Below the pieces are notes generated by a model. It saw only the letters and a list, made by a program, of their open reading frames with translations, was not told the DNA's origin and searched no databases. A program made the position numbers and the translations under genes. This document shows, piece by piece, positions 39,117 through 47,474 of a DNA stretch of 64,000 nucleotides. Position 1 is the first letter of the stretch. Every line of letters starts with the position of its first letter. Source of the DNA: Paraurantiacibacter namhicola (GTDB taxonomy: Bacteria > Pseudomonadota > Alphaproteobacteria > Sphingomonadales > Sphingomonadaceae); NCBI RefSeq assembly GCF_001687545.1, contig NZ_CP016545.1, positions 1,721,001-1,785,000 of the forward strand, in the 5' to 3' direction.

Positions 39117-40205
39117 TCAATACTCCTCCACCAGGACATCGGTGTAGAGTTCGCTTGCCTCCGGCTCCGGCGAGCTCTCAGCAAAATCGGCGGCTTCGGT
39201 CACCTGCGCGCGGATTGCCTTGTCGATTTCCTTCAGCCTGTCCTCGCCCACACCGGCCTTGGCCAGTTCCTTCTTCAGCCCTTCGATGGGATCGCGCTGT
39301 TCGCGCATTTCCTGCACCTCCTCGCGGCTGCGATACTTCGCAGGATCGGACATGGAGTGCCCGCGATAGCGGTAGGTGTTGAGCTCCATCAGCACCGGTC
39401 CCTTGCCCGCACGCACATGGGCGAAGGCGGTTTCGGCTGCCTGGCGCACTTCCAGCACGTCCATGCCGTTCACCTTCATGCCGGGGATGCGGAAGGCCGT
39501 GCCGCGGCGGTAGAATTCGGTCTCCGCGCTGGAGCGCTTCACCGCCGTGCCCATGGCATAGCCGTTGTTTTCGATCACGAAGACGATGGGCAGGTTCCAC
39601 AGGGCGGCCATGTTGAACGTCTCGTAAACCTGGCCCTGGTTGGCCGCGCCATCGCCAAAATAGGCAAGGCACAGGCCGCCATCTTCATTGTACTGGTGCG
39701 CGAGCGCGAGACCGCCCCCCAGCGCAACCTGTGCGCCCACGATGCCGTGTCCGCCGTAGAACTTATGCTCCGTGCTGAACATGTGCATGGAGCCGCCCTT
39801 GCCTTTCGAGATGCCGGCCTGGCGGCCCGTCAGCTCGGCCATGATGACCTTGGGGTCGATACCGTAGGCGAGCATGTGGCCATGGTCGCGGTAACCGGTG
39901 ATTACGCTGTCGCGATCGTTGTCGAGCGCGCTCTGCAGACCGATGGCGACGGCTTCCTGGCCGATATAGAGGTGGCAGAACCCGCCGATCAGGCCGAGGC
40001 CGTAAAGCTGGCCGGCGCGTTCCTCGAAACGGCGGATGAGCAGCATCTGCTCGTAAAACCGCAGCATCTCCTCCTCGCTCGCCTTGAAGCGGAGCTGCTT
40101 TTCCAGCGTATCCTGCAGGCTGGAGAGCTTGAACTCGTCGCTTGCCGCGTCCTTCTTGGACTTGGCGGCAGGCTTCTTGGCGGAGGGTTTTGCGGCTTTG
40201 GCCAA
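39117..40205 (-). CDS. pdhA: Pyruvate dehydrogenase E1 alpha subunit
   Basis: A 362-residue thiamine-diphosphate-binding subunit. The cofactor motif runs GDGAANQGQVYETFNMA to VIENN. The phosphorylation-loop-like segment RYRGHSMSDPAKYRS is present. A Lys/Ala-rich N-terminal extension of about 25 residues precedes the fold, as in other alphaproteobacteria. First gene of the pdhA-pdhB unit. Confidence 0.96.
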   Translation of the reverse strand: MAKAAKPSAKKPAAKSKKDAASDEFKLSSLQDTLEKQLRFKASEEEMLRFYEQMLLIRRFEERAGQLYGLGLIGGFCHLYIGQEAVAIGLQSALDNDRDSVITGYRDHGHMLAYGIDPKVIMAELTGRQAGISKGKGGSMHMFSTEHKFYGGHGIVGAQVALGGGLALAHQYNEDGGLCLAYFGDGAANQGQVYETFNMAALWNLPIVFVIENNGYAMGTAVKRSSAETEFYRRGTAFRIPGMKVNGMDVLEVRQAAETAFAHVRAGKGPVLMELNTYRYRGHSMSDPAKYRSREEVQEMREQRDPIEGLKKELAKAGVGEDRLKEIDKAIRAQVTEAADFAESSPEPEASELYTDVLVEEY

Positions 40206-40347
40206 ATCAGCTTCCTCACTGCGGGGTCCCTGATGGCCCCTGTTTCCCCAAAGGCTATGCCGCCGCGAAACGGCGCTGGCAATGCCATCTGGGCGGATGC
40301 AATCGAATACGGAAAAAATACCCGGCGGCGCGAACCGTTCCGGTCAA

Positions 40348-40665
40348 TCAGTCGTCCAGCATAAGGACGTAATCGTCCGGGTGGGCGACATTGAGGTCGC
40401 GCCGGGCGATCTCGCCGACAAGGTCCGGATCGGCATTATTGGGGTCCAGTGCGGTGACCAGCCCGTCAAGCTCGGCACGCTCCGCTTCCAGCAGTGCGAT
40501 CTGGCCGCGGCGCTCGTCCAGCGTATTCAGCTGTTCGCCCCAGGCCAGCAGGCCATTGGGACCGACAAGGCCCAGCCCGCCCAGCACCAGCAGATAGCCC
40601 AGCGCATAGGTCGGACCGCGTCCGATGCGGCGCTTTACGCCCAATGCCGTGCTCTTGCCTGTCAT
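40348..40665 (-). CDS. FtsB/DivIC-like septum formation initiator
   Basis: A 105-residue bitopic protein: a short basic cytoplasmic start, one membrane span (about residues 18-37, PTYALGYLLVLGGLGLVGPNG), then a coiled-coil stretch (LNTLDERRGQIALLEAERAELDGLV). The C-terminal region contains the DLVGEIARRDLNVAHPDDYV motif expected of the family. Such proteins recruit late divisome components. The ATG at 40665 is chosen for length and because the extra codons to 40701 are not conserved. Upstream of pdhA, as in many relatives. Confidence 0.85.
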   Translation of the reverse strand: MTGKSTALGVKRRIGRGPTYALGYLLVLGGLGLVGPNGLLAWGEQLNTLDERRGQIALLEAERAELDGLVTALDPNNADPDLVGEIARRDLNVAHPDDYVLMLDD

Positions 40666-40710
40666 CACACCGTAAGAATCACAGTTAACGCCGCGGCACA
40701 AGGGGTTTTG

Positions 40711-41379
40711 TTACGTAGCGGGCTGCGACGGGGCTGCCGCAGGGCGGTTTGCACCCTGCGCAATGATGGCATCGAGCTGCATCAGCCGCTGGTCCAGCAG
40801 CATTCGCGCATCGCTGCCTTCGGGCGCGCGCGCCTGCGCTTCCGCCCACAGGCTGCGCGCGGTGGACAGGTCCTGCTGGCGCAGTTCCGCAAGGCCCAGG
40901 AAGAACGGGACGGCAGGTTCACCCGGGGCCAGCCCTTCCGCCTGTAAGAAGGCGAGCCGCGCCGCCGGTGTCAGATTGCCATCGGCATGACCAAGCAGCG
41001 AGGTGCCCAACCCCAGCCAAGCCTCCGCTACCTGCGGCTGCGCGGTGGCTATGGAGCGCCACATGGTCACGGCATATTCGTAGCGCCCGGCCCGCAGCAT
41101 GGCGTCGGCCGTGATCTGCGTGTTCACATTGGTCTGGAACCGCTCGTCCAGCATCATGCGGCGGATCTCGACAAGCTGTGCGCCGACCTCCGCCTGCTGC
41201 GTCTGCGAAGGCTGCGCGGGGGCCGCCGGCAGGTCCGGCGATCCCTGCAGCGAATATCCGATCAGGCCAAGGACGAGGCCGCTGCCCAGCACGCTCCACA
41301 CATTGCGCGGCAGGCCCAGCGCAAAGGCGGCAAAGGCGAAGGCGGCAAGCGCAAGGCCGATGACGAGCAGCCAGGTCAT
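40711..41379 (-). CDS. CcmI/CycH-like cytochrome c biogenesis TPR protein
   Basis: A 222-residue protein with two N-terminal hydrophobic segments (residues 2-45) and a C-terminal TPR-like region (LRAGRYEYAVTMWRSIATAQPQVAEAWLGLGTSLL). CcmI proteins present apocytochrome c to the haem ligation complex CcmF-CcmH. It is shorter than many CcmI proteins. It overlaps ccmH as ATGA, the last gene of the ccm run. Confidence 0.82.
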   Translation of the reverse strand: MTWLLVIGLALAAFAFAAFALGLPRNVWSVLGSGLVLGLIGYSLQGSPDLPAAPAQPSQTQQAEVGAQLVEIRRMMLDERFQTNVNTQITADAMLRAGRYEYAVTMWRSIATAQPQVAEAWLGLGTSLLGHADGNLTPAARLAFLQAEGLAPGEPAVPFFLGLAELRQQDLSTARSLWAEAQARAPEGSDARMLLDQRLMQLDAIIAQGANRPAAAPSQPAT

Positions 41380-41864
41380 GCGCGCCTCCGGAAACGCCGC
41401 CACATCACGAGCAGGCCGATGGCAAACAGCACCACCGGGATGGCAAACAGTGGCCATGTCATGGTGGTGACGCGCGGTTCGTAGCTGATGTAATCGCCGT
41501 AGCGTTCCACCATCCATGCGCGGATCGCCTCGGGCTCCTCGCCCGCCGCGATGCGCAGCCGGACCTGGTGGCGCATGTCGCCCGCCATGGCGGCGTCACT
41601 GTCAGCGATGGACTGGCTCTGGCACTCGAGGCAGCGAAGGCTGGCCATCAGCTCGCGCGCCTCGGCCTCCTGCTGCGGGTCCTCCAGCTGGGTGTAGGCA
41701 TAAGGCGCGGGCGGCATGGATTGCTGCGCCGAAAGCGGTGAGCTCAAGAGCATCGACAATATAATCGTCATCCCAGCGAAAGCTGGGATCTCTCTCAACC
41801 ACGCGCCAGGCCGGAAGAGATCCCAGCGTACGCTGGGATGACGGCATGTAGAAAGCCTCATCAT
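41376..41864 (-). CDS. ccmH: Cytochrome c maturation protein CcmH
   Basis: A thiol reductase that keeps apocytochrome c cysteines reduced. The CcmH core is present with the redox motif LRC-LE-CQ and a C-terminal membrane span. The frame from the ATG at 41864, which overlaps the dsbE/ccmG stop as ATGA, gives 162 residues, but residues 8 to 33 are encoded by a palindromic repeat. A second ATG at 41771, lying within the repeat, would begin directly at a signal-like segment (MTIILSMLLSSPLSAQQ). Either start is possible; the repeat seems to have inserted in frame near the original N-terminus. Confidence 0.9.
   Translation of the reverse strand: MMRLSTCRHPSVRWDLFRPGAWLREIPAFAGMTIILSMLLSSPLSAQQSMPPAPYAYTQLEDPQQEAEARELMASLRCLECQSQSIADSDAAMAGDMRHQVRLRIAAGEEPEAIRAWMVERYGDYISYEPRVTTMTWPLFAIPVVLFAIGLLVMWRRFRRRA
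41766..41843. repeat. Palindromic repeat, family B, inside ccmH
   Basis: Two copies face each other: CGTCATCCCAGCG-AAA-GCTGGGATCTC at 41766-41792 and its inverse near 41817-41843 with CCCAGCGTACGCTGGG. The pair could form a long cruciform. It overlaps the 5' end of ccmH without breaking its frame. Its core matches the palindrome at 30713-30732. Confidence 0.85.
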
Positions 41865-42409
41865 CTCCGCGCCTTCCGCAATTCTTCCAGCAGCACGGGC
41901 ACGTCATCCTCGCGGATGTCGCCAATGTGCTGGTACGTGATGACGCCCTGCCCATCGATCACGAATGTCTCCGGCACGCCGGACGATCCGAGCAGCAGCT
42001 GCACTTCGCTCATGTCGTCCGCACCGATACGGGTGAAGGGATCGCCATAAGTTTCGAGGAACCGTGCCACATCCTGCGGCCGGTCGCGGATGGCGACGGC
42101 GGTGATGCGCGCGCCCTGCTGCTGGAGAGCCTCCAGCTGCGGCGCCTCCGCACGGCACGGCACGCACCAGCTGGCAAAGACGTTGAGCAGTTGCGGCTGG
42201 CCATCGGCGAGGTCGGTGCTGGCAAGGCCCGGCTTGCCTTCCACCGAAGGCTCCAGCGCGAAGGGCGGGACGGGTTTTCCGATCATGGCGCTGCGCACGA
42301 ATTCGTCGCGCGGCTGCTGCAACTGGAAGGCGAACAGCGCGAACAGGCCCAGCAGGACCAGCGCCGCGCCCCACAGCGCCCAGCGAAATGTACGCACTGG
42401 CGTGGTCAC
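41861..42409 (-). CDS. ccmG: Thiol:disulfide interchange protein CcmG/DsbE
   Basis: A 182-residue membrane-anchored thioredoxin-fold protein that supplies electrons to the cytochrome c thiol pathway. One N-terminal span (about residues 9-26) is followed by the thioredoxin domain with the active site WCVPC and a GVPETFVID segment carrying the cis-proline. It starts with GTG (42409) overlapping the ccmF stop as GTGA. Confidence 0.94.
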   Translation of the reverse strand: MTTPVRTFRWALWGAALVLLGLFALFAFQLQQPRDEFVRSAMIGKPVPPFALEPSVEGKPGLASTDLADGQPQLLNVFASWCVPCRAEAPQLEALQQQGARITAVAIRDRPQDVARFLETYGDPFTRIGADDMSEVQLLLGSSGVPETFVIDGQGVITYQHIGDIREDDVPVLLEELRKARR

Positions 42410-44355
42410 AGGGCGGCCTCGCTCTCTCGGCGCTCGGCGATGCGGGCCTGCGCATCGCGTCGGCGCAGATCCGTGACCACGCGGCCGATCAGCGCCAGCA
42501 CGCCGCCCAGCGCGATCAGCAGCCCGCCATACCAGATCCATGTCACGAAGGGCTTCCACCACAGGCGCAGCTGCCAGCGATCGCCCTCAGCCTGCTGGCC
42601 GATGGCGACATACAGCTGCCCGTTCCACCGCGTGAGCAAAGCGACCTCGCTGGTCTCCTGCACCGGCTGCCAGAAGCTGCGCTGCTGCGGCGCGACATCG
42701 CGCGGGGGCCCATCGCGATAGCTGGCTCGGATGCGGCCTTCGATGGCGGTCCAGTTCGGCCCGGCCACGGGGACGACGCCGTCCAGTTCCACGCTCCACG
42801 GCCCCACCTGCGCCTGCGATCCGGGCGCGAGGGCGACGAGCCGCTCCTGCTGGAAGGCGGTGTCCGCCGCCATGCCGAACAGGCTTACGGCCACGCCGAA
42901 ATGCGCGATCACCATGCCCCAGACAGACAGCGGCAGGCGGCGAGGGCTGCGGCCACGCAGCGGCAGGAAGCTGCCAACGGCAAGCGCGGCGGCCAGCGCA
43001 ATTCCGAGCAGAGAGAGTAGCTCCGCCCCGCCCAGCGCCATCACGGCAACCAGCGCGGCAAGGCCGATCACGGCCATCAGGATCACGGGCCGCTGGATGC
43101 GCTCCACGCGGTCACGTCGCCAGCGCAGCAGCGGGCCGACCGCCAGCACCACCAGCATGGGCAGGAAGAAGATCGCGGAAACCGGATTGAAATAAGGCGG
43201 CCCAACCGAAACCCGCACGCCGAATGCTTCGGTCAGCAGCGGGTAAAGCGTGCCCAATAGCACCACCGCCAGGATCGCCGACAGCGCGACATTGTTCACC
43301 ACCAGCGCGCCCTCGCGGCTGACTAGGGCGAAACGCTTGCCCTCCGCGATCGAATGCGCTCGCAAGGCGAAGAGCACCAACGCCCCGCCGATGTAGATCG
43401 CCAGCAGAGCCAGGATGAATGTTCCGCGCTGCGGGTCGACCGCAAAGGCGTGGACGCTGGTCAATATGCCGGAGCGTACGAGGAAGGTGCCCAGCATGCT
43501 CATGGAAAAGGCGACCACGCCCAGCATGATCGTCCAGGTACGCAGCGCGTCGCGGCTGGCCAGCACGCTGACCGAATGAAGCAGCGCGGTCGCGGCGAGC
43601 CATGGCATCAGCGATGCATTCTCGACCGGGTCCCAGAACCACCAGCCTCCCCAGCCCAGCTCGTAATAGGCCCAGTATGATCCGGCCACGATCCCGGCGG
43701 TCAGGAAGACCCATGCGCCCAGCACCCATGGCCGCATTACGCGCGCGAATTCCGGCGTGACATTGCGCGTCAGCAGCGCGCCCAGCGCGAAGCTGAAGGC
43801 GACCGACAGGCCGACATAGCCGATGTAAAGCGTGGGCGGATGGAAGGCGAGGCCGATGTCCTGCAGCAGCGGGTTCAGCCCCGCCCCCTCTTCCACCGGC
43901 TCGGCAAGCCGCTCGAACGGGTTGGAGCTCAGCAGCAGGAAGGCATAAAATCCCAGCGCCACGAAGCCCTGCGTCGCCATCGTTGCCCACATGGTGCGCT
44001 CCGGCAGCCGGCGTTCCACCTGCGCGATCAGACCGCCGGCAAGCGCCATGACGGTGACCCACAGCAGCATGGATCCTTCGTGATTGCCCCATGCGCCCGA
44101 CAGCTTGAAGACAAGCGGTTTCGCGCTGTGCGAATTGGCCGCCACCAGCGCCACGGACAGATCCGTGACCGCAAACAGGTAAAGCAGCGCGAGGAAGGAT
44201 ATGCCGACCAGCACGGCCTGCAGGACGGTGACAGGGCGCACCAGCGCCGCAAATCCATCCGGACCACCACGCATCGCCATGCCTGCGGCGAACACCTGCA
44301 ACAGCGCCAGCGCCGCCGCCATCCACAGAGCGGCAAGGCCGAGTTCGGCGATCAT
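42406..44355 (-). CDS. ccmF: Haem lyase subunit CcmF
   Basis: A 649-residue membrane protein with about 15 spans that joins haem to apocytochrome c. The haem-handling WWD domain reads GWGGWWFWDPVENASLMPWL. Conserved loop histidines occur in LSGAWGNHEGSML and LAFHPPTLYIGYVG. It is separated from ccmE by 136 bp holding a large palindromic repeat, whereas the other ccm genes overlap. Confidence 0.97.
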   Translation of the reverse strand: MIAELGLAALWMAAALALLQVFAAGMAMRGGPDGFAALVRPVTVLQAVLVGISFLALLYLFAVTDLSVALVAANSHSAKPLVFKLSGAWGNHEGSMLLWVTVMALAGGLIAQVERRLPERTMWATMATQGFVALGFYAFLLLSSNPFERLAEPVEEGAGLNPLLQDIGLAFHPPTLYIGYVGLSVAFSFALGALLTRNVTPEFARVMRPWVLGAWVFLTAGIVAGSYWAYYELGWGGWWFWDPVENASLMPWLAATALLHSVSVLASRDALRTWTIMLGVVAFSMSMLGTFLVRSGILTSVHAFAVDPQRGTFILALLAIYIGGALVLFALRAHSIAEGKRFALVSREGALVVNNVALSAILAVVLLGTLYPLLTEAFGVRVSVGPPYFNPVSAIFFLPMLVVLAVGPLLRWRRDRVERIQRPVILMAVIGLAALVAVMALGGAELLSLLGIALAAALAVGSFLPLRGRSPRRLPLSVWGMVIAHFGVAVSLFGMAADTAFQQERLVALAPGSQAQVGPWSVELDGVVPVAGPNWTAIEGRIRASYRDGPPRDVAPQQRSFWQPVQETSEVALLTRWNGQLYVAIGQQAEGDRWQLRLWWKPFVTWIWYGGLLIALGGVLALIGRVVTDLRRRDAQARIAERRESEAAL

Positions 44356-44365
44356 GGCTCCATCC

Positions 44366-44481
44366 CGTCATTGCGAGCGGCGCAGCCGCGCGGCAATCCA
44401 TCTTCGAACCTATGATGCAGGCGCGCGGGGCGGAGGTCAGGAGATGGATTGCCGCGTCGCCTCCGGCTCCTCGCAATGACG
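44366..44481. repeat. Palindromic repeat, family C, between ccmE and ccmF
   Basis: Long imperfect inverted arms: CGTCATTGCGAGCGG...GCAATCCATCT at 44366-44403 and AGATGGATTGCCGCG...CTCGCAATGACG at 44442-44481. The arms end in GTCATTGCGAG / CTCGCAATGAC. It fills nearly the whole gap and is a REP-like pair distinct from families A and B. Confidence 0.85.
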
Positions 44482-44491
44482 TGGGGGAATC

Positions 44492-44953
44492 TCACTCCGT
44501 CGTCTCCGCGACGACCTTGTTGGCCTGCGCCTCGCTCATGTCTTCGAGCTCGCGCGGCATGTAATTCTCGTCATGCTTGGCGAGGAGGTTGTCGGCCATG
44601 AACGTGCCGCCCGCAGCCAGGCTGCCTTCCGCGACCACGCCGCTGCCTTCCACGAACAGGTCGGGCAGGATGCCGGTGAACTGCACCGGGACACTCGCCT
44701 CCCCATCCCCGACCATGAAGCGCACCGTGATGCCGTCTGGCAACGTCTGCATGGAGCCTTCCTGCACCATCCCGCCAAGGCGCACGGCGCGGCCCGTTTC
44801 CGGCGGCGCGGACACCATTTCGCTCGGCACGTAGAAATAGCTCGCCTGGTTGCGCAGCGCATAGGCGGCGAGCAGGCCCGCGCCCACCAGCGCTACAACG
44901 GCAACGATCACCAGCACTAACCGCTGGTGCTTCGGCTTCAGCCCGCCGCTCAC
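44492..44953 (-). CDS. ccmE: Haem chaperone CcmE
   Basis: A 153-residue protein that binds haem covalently and delivers it to CcmF. One N-terminal span (residues 11-31) is followed by the beta-barrel domain; the haem-binding histidine is H127 in LLAKHDENYMP. The start is GTG at 44953, overlapping the ccmD stop as GTGA. Confidence 0.95.
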   Translation of the reverse strand: MSGGLKPKHQRLVLVIVAVVALVGAGLLAAYALRNQASYFYVPSEMVSAPPETGRAVRLGGMVQEGSMQTLPDGITVRFMVGDGEASVPVQFTGILPDLFVEGSGVVAEGSLAAGGTFMADNLLAKHDENYMPRELEDMSEAQANKVVAETTE

Positions 44954-45090
44954 TTGCGCTTCACTTCGTCACGCCGCTGCTCCGCCCGGCGCATGGCGCG
45001 CCAGCTCCAGCCAAGCAGCAGCAGCGTGCCGGCAATCGCCACGGCATAGGCGGCGATCACGAAGTCCCATTGGGCGAGGTTCTCCCTCAT
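44950..45090 (-). CDS. ccmD: Haem exporter protein CcmD
   Basis: A 46-residue membrane peptide: short polar start MRENLAQWDF, one span (VIAAYAVAIAGTLLLLGWSW) and a basic tail RAMRRAEQRRDEVKRK, the standard CcmD layout. CcmD helps release haem-loaded CcmE from CcmC. Both ends overlap neighbours (ATGA with ccmC, GTGA with ccmE). Confidence 0.9.
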   Translation of the reverse strand: MRENLAQWDFVIAAYAVAIAGTLLLLGWSWRAMRRAEQRRDEVKRK

Positions 45091-45806
45091 TCCTCAAGCG
45101 CCTTCCTGCGCAGCCGTGCCTCGGCCTGCCGCTCGGCCAGCAGCGTGCGCATCCGCATCAGCACCACCGCGCCGAACAGCAGCGAGAAACCGAGCGTCGC
45201 GGCCAGCAGCGGCCACAGGAACACCGGATCGATGCTGGACTGGCCCATGGTGAGGCTTGGCGGCTGGTGCAGCGAATTCCACCACACGACCGAGCGGTTG
45301 ATGATCGGCACATTCACCGCGCCCACCAGGCCGAAGATTGCAGCGATGCGGCTGGAGGCGCCTTCGCGGTCCAGCGCATTGGTCAGCGCGATATAGCCGA
45401 AATAGAGGAACAGCAGCACCAGCATGCTGGTGAGCCGCCCGTCCCACACCCACCACGTGCCCCAGGTCGGCCGTCCCCAGATGGAGCCGGTAGCAAGGCA
45501 GATGAATGTGAAGACCGCACCCGGCACGGCGGCTGCCCGAGCGGCGAGCGCGGCGAGCGGATGCCGCCACACCAGTTCGACGAGGCTGGCGATGGCAATC
45601 GCCGTCCATCCGCCCATGCCCAGCCATGCGGCGGGGACATGGATGAACAGGATGCGCACGGTCTCGCCCATCAGCCGGTCCGGCGGTACGTTCGTGAGGC
45701 CCCACCAAAGCGACCCGGCCACGAGCACGAGCCCGCCCACCAGCAGGGCTGGCGTCAGCGGGCGCGCGAGGCGCAGGAACCGGGCGGGATTTGCGTAAGC
45801 ATGCAT
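45087..45806 (-). CDS. ccmC: Haem transporter subunit CcmC
   Basis: A 239-residue, six-span member of the WWD family that loads haem onto CcmE. The WWD motif reads WGTWWVWDGRLTSML, and flanking histidines occur in FIHVPAAWLGM and SLHQPPSL. It is the first gene of the ccmCDEFGHI run; ccmA and ccmB are not upstream, where tRNA-Arg lies instead. Confidence 0.96.
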   Translation of the reverse strand: MHAYANPARFLRLARPLTPALLVGGLVLVAGSLWWGLTNVPPDRLMGETVRILFIHVPAAWLGMGGWTAIAIASLVELVWRHPLAALAARAAAVPGAVFTFICLATGSIWGRPTWGTWWVWDGRLTSMLVLLFLYFGYIALTNALDREGASSRIAAIFGLVGAVNVPIINRSVVWWNSLHQPPSLTMGQSSIDPVFLWPLLAATLGFSLLFGAVVLMRMRTLLAERQAEARLRRKALEE

Positions 45807-45887
45807 GGCAGGGGACCGCCGCAGCCTTTAGGCGCGGAAGGCGCTTCACTCAAGGTTTGCCTTGCAGGGCCCGAGCATGTGACTGGA

Positions 45888-45964
45888 TGGTGCGCCCGAC
45901 AGGATTCGAACCTGTGGCCCCCAGATTAGGAATCTGGTGCTCTATCCGACTGAGCTACGGGCGC
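45888..45964 (-). tRNA. tRNA-Arg (anticodon CCT)
   Basis: A complete 77-nt tRNA: acceptor GCGCCCG / CGGGCGC, D arm with AGCTCAGTCGGATAGAGC, anticodon arm CCAGA-TTCCTAA-TCTGG with anticodon CCT reading AGG, T arm ACAGG-TTCGAAT-CCTGT, and an encoded CCA at 45888-45890. A truncated copy lies upstream. Confidence 0.97.
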
Positions 45965-46061
45965 GCCGATGGACGCCTTAGGTTGGGAACTTTGCCGAAG
46001 CAACGACAGGATTGGCCGCCGCTTCGCTATGGCCGTCTCCGGCGCTTCGCGCCTCCGACTC

Positions 46062-46119
46062 CGAACCTGTGGCCCCCAGATTAGGAATCTGGTGCTCTAT
46101 CCGACTGAGCTACGGGCGC
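46062..46119 (-). pseudogene. Truncated tRNA-Arg (CCT) copy
   Basis: 58 nt identical to the 5' three quarters of the neighbouring tRNA-Arg, from the first base through the anticodon arm to the T loop. After that the sequence diverges and the 3' strands of the T stem and acceptor stem are missing, replaced by a GGCGC-GAA-GCGCC hairpin (46041-46053). It cannot form a normal tRNA. It lies upstream of the intact gene in the direction of transcription. Confidence 0.85.
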
Positions 46120-46161
46120 CCCTTGCCGCCTTTACGAAGCGCTCGCGAGGCTGGCAATTGC

Positions 46162-46638
46162 TCAGTTCACCTCGTCCGGCTTGGCCACCGGGACCAGCAG
46201 CGGCGCGACCGTGACGCCTTCCTCCAGCAGCTCTTTCGCATCGGCAAGGCTTGCTTCGCCGTGGATGGGGGCCGCATCCTTTTCGCCGTAATGCATGGCG
46301 CGGCTTTCATCGGCGAACTTCTTGCCGACATAGGTGGAGGACTTGAGCGCCTTCGCCTGCGCCTCGGCCAGCTTGCCGAGCGCGTCCTTCACTTCTGCGG
46401 GCAAATCACCGCCGGCAACCTTGTCGGTCTTTTCAGGAGCGCTTGGCTTGGCGGGAGCGACCTGCTGGTTGCCCTTGCGGCCGACGGATGGCGCCATCGG
46501 AGCCTTGGCCACCTGCGCGCTGCCGCAATGCGGGCACTCCACCAGTCCGCGCGCCTGCTGGTCGGCAAAGGCGGAGGACGAGCGGAACCACGCCTCGAAA
46601 GCATGGCCACTGTCGCAGGACAGGTCGAAGACGATCAT
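46162..46638 (-). CDS. DUF1178 family protein
   Basis: A 158-residue DUF1178 protein. The N-terminus MIVFDLSCDSGHAFEAWFRSS and the CPHCGS motif near residue 36 suggest a small zinc-ribbon-type fold, followed by a variable Ala/Lys-rich middle and a conserved C-terminal part (FADESRAMHYGE, IHGEASLADAKELLEEG). Function unknown. It is translated with the upstream nitrilase-like gene through an ATGA overlap. Confidence 0.9.
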   Translation of the reverse strand: MIVFDLSCDSGHAFEAWFRSSSAFADQQARGLVECPHCGSAQVAKAPMAPSVGRKGNQQVAPAKPSAPEKTDKVAGGDLPAEVKDALGKLAEAQAKALKSSTYVGKKFADESRAMHYGEKDAAPIHGEASLADAKELLEEGVTVAPLLVPVAKPDEVN

Positions 46639-47474
46639 GGTGCGGGCGATCTAGGCACGTCGCGCTTGTTGGCAAGGCTTGGCAATTGGCGGCGGACGTC
46701 CTCGATGCGGACAAGGTCAATATCGCAGAAGGCAAGGCCCGGCCCTTCCCCGCCCATGTCCAGCAGCACCTCGCCCCACGGATCGACGACCAGCGAATGC
46801 CCGTATGTTTCGCGCCGATCCTCATGCGTGCCAACCTGCGCCGCGGCAATGACGAAGGCGCTTGCCTCGATCGCGCGGGCGCGCAGCATGACATGCCAGT
46901 GCGCGCGGCCCGTGGGCAGGGTGAAGGCGGCGGGCACGGCGATGGCATCGCATCGCCGACGACCCAGCTCCTCGAACAGCGCGGGAAAGCGCAGATCATA
47001 ACAGATGGCCAGGCCCAGCGTGCCAAGTGGCGTGGCAGGAACCGTCACGGCCACCTCCCCTGCGGCATAGGCATTGGATTCGCGCCAGCTCTCGCCGCTC
47101 GCAAGATCCACGTCGAACATGTGCATCTTGTCATAGATGACAGGCGCGACCGCCCCGTCGCCATCGCTGCGGAAGTAGCAGGACCGGTTGGCCCATTTCC
47201 CACCCGCAGCCGGAACCGCCATCGAACCAAGCGCGATATCGACGCCGGTTTCCATGGCCGTATTGGTCAGCTTCTCGGCAATCTCGCCCGCCATGCGGGG
47301 GTCGATCCACTCGGCCGCCCGCTTGCGATCACGGTCCAGCAGGATCGACATTTCCGGCGTGAAAAGCATCTGCGCCCCGGCAGCCGCAGCTTCTTCCGCC
47401 GCGCCTTCGATGGCGAAGAAATTGGCCTCGGGATCAATCCCGCTGGTCATCTGCAGGACGGCGATTTTCGGCAT
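46635..47474 (-). CDS. Carbon-nitrogen hydrolase, Nit1/Nit2-like
   Basis: A 279-residue nitrilase-superfamily amidase with the catalytic triad Glu (E41 in FTPEMS), Lys (YDKMHMFDVD) and Cys (ICYDLRFP). The group includes deaminated-glutathione amidase, a metabolite repair enzyme, which would fit its place beside glutaredoxin. Substrate not proven. It overlaps the glutaredoxin stop by one base and the DUF1178 gene by ATGA. Confidence 0.9.
   Translation of the reverse strand: MPKIAVLQMTSGIDPEANFFAIEGAAEEAAAAGAQMLFTPEMSILLDRDRKRAAEWIDPRMAGEIAEKLTNTAMETGVDIALGSMAVPAAGGKWANRSCYFRSDGDGAVAPVIYDKMHMFDVDLASGESWRESNAYAAGEVAVTVPATPLGTLGLAICYDLRFPALFEELGRRRCDAIAVPAAFTLPTGRAHWHVMLRARAIEASAFVIAAAQVGTHEDRRETYGHSLVVDPWGEVLLDMGGEGPGLAFCDIDLVRIEDVRRQLPSLANKRDVPRSPAP

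Noticed and set aside
38130-40364. A 744-codon plus-strand open frame
   Set aside because: It is antisense to pdhB and pdhA, which have clear motifs. High GC codon use makes long antisense frames common.
46050-46119. The second tRNA-Arg copy as a functional gene
   Set aside because: It cannot form a T stem or full acceptor stem, so it is listed as a pseudogene.
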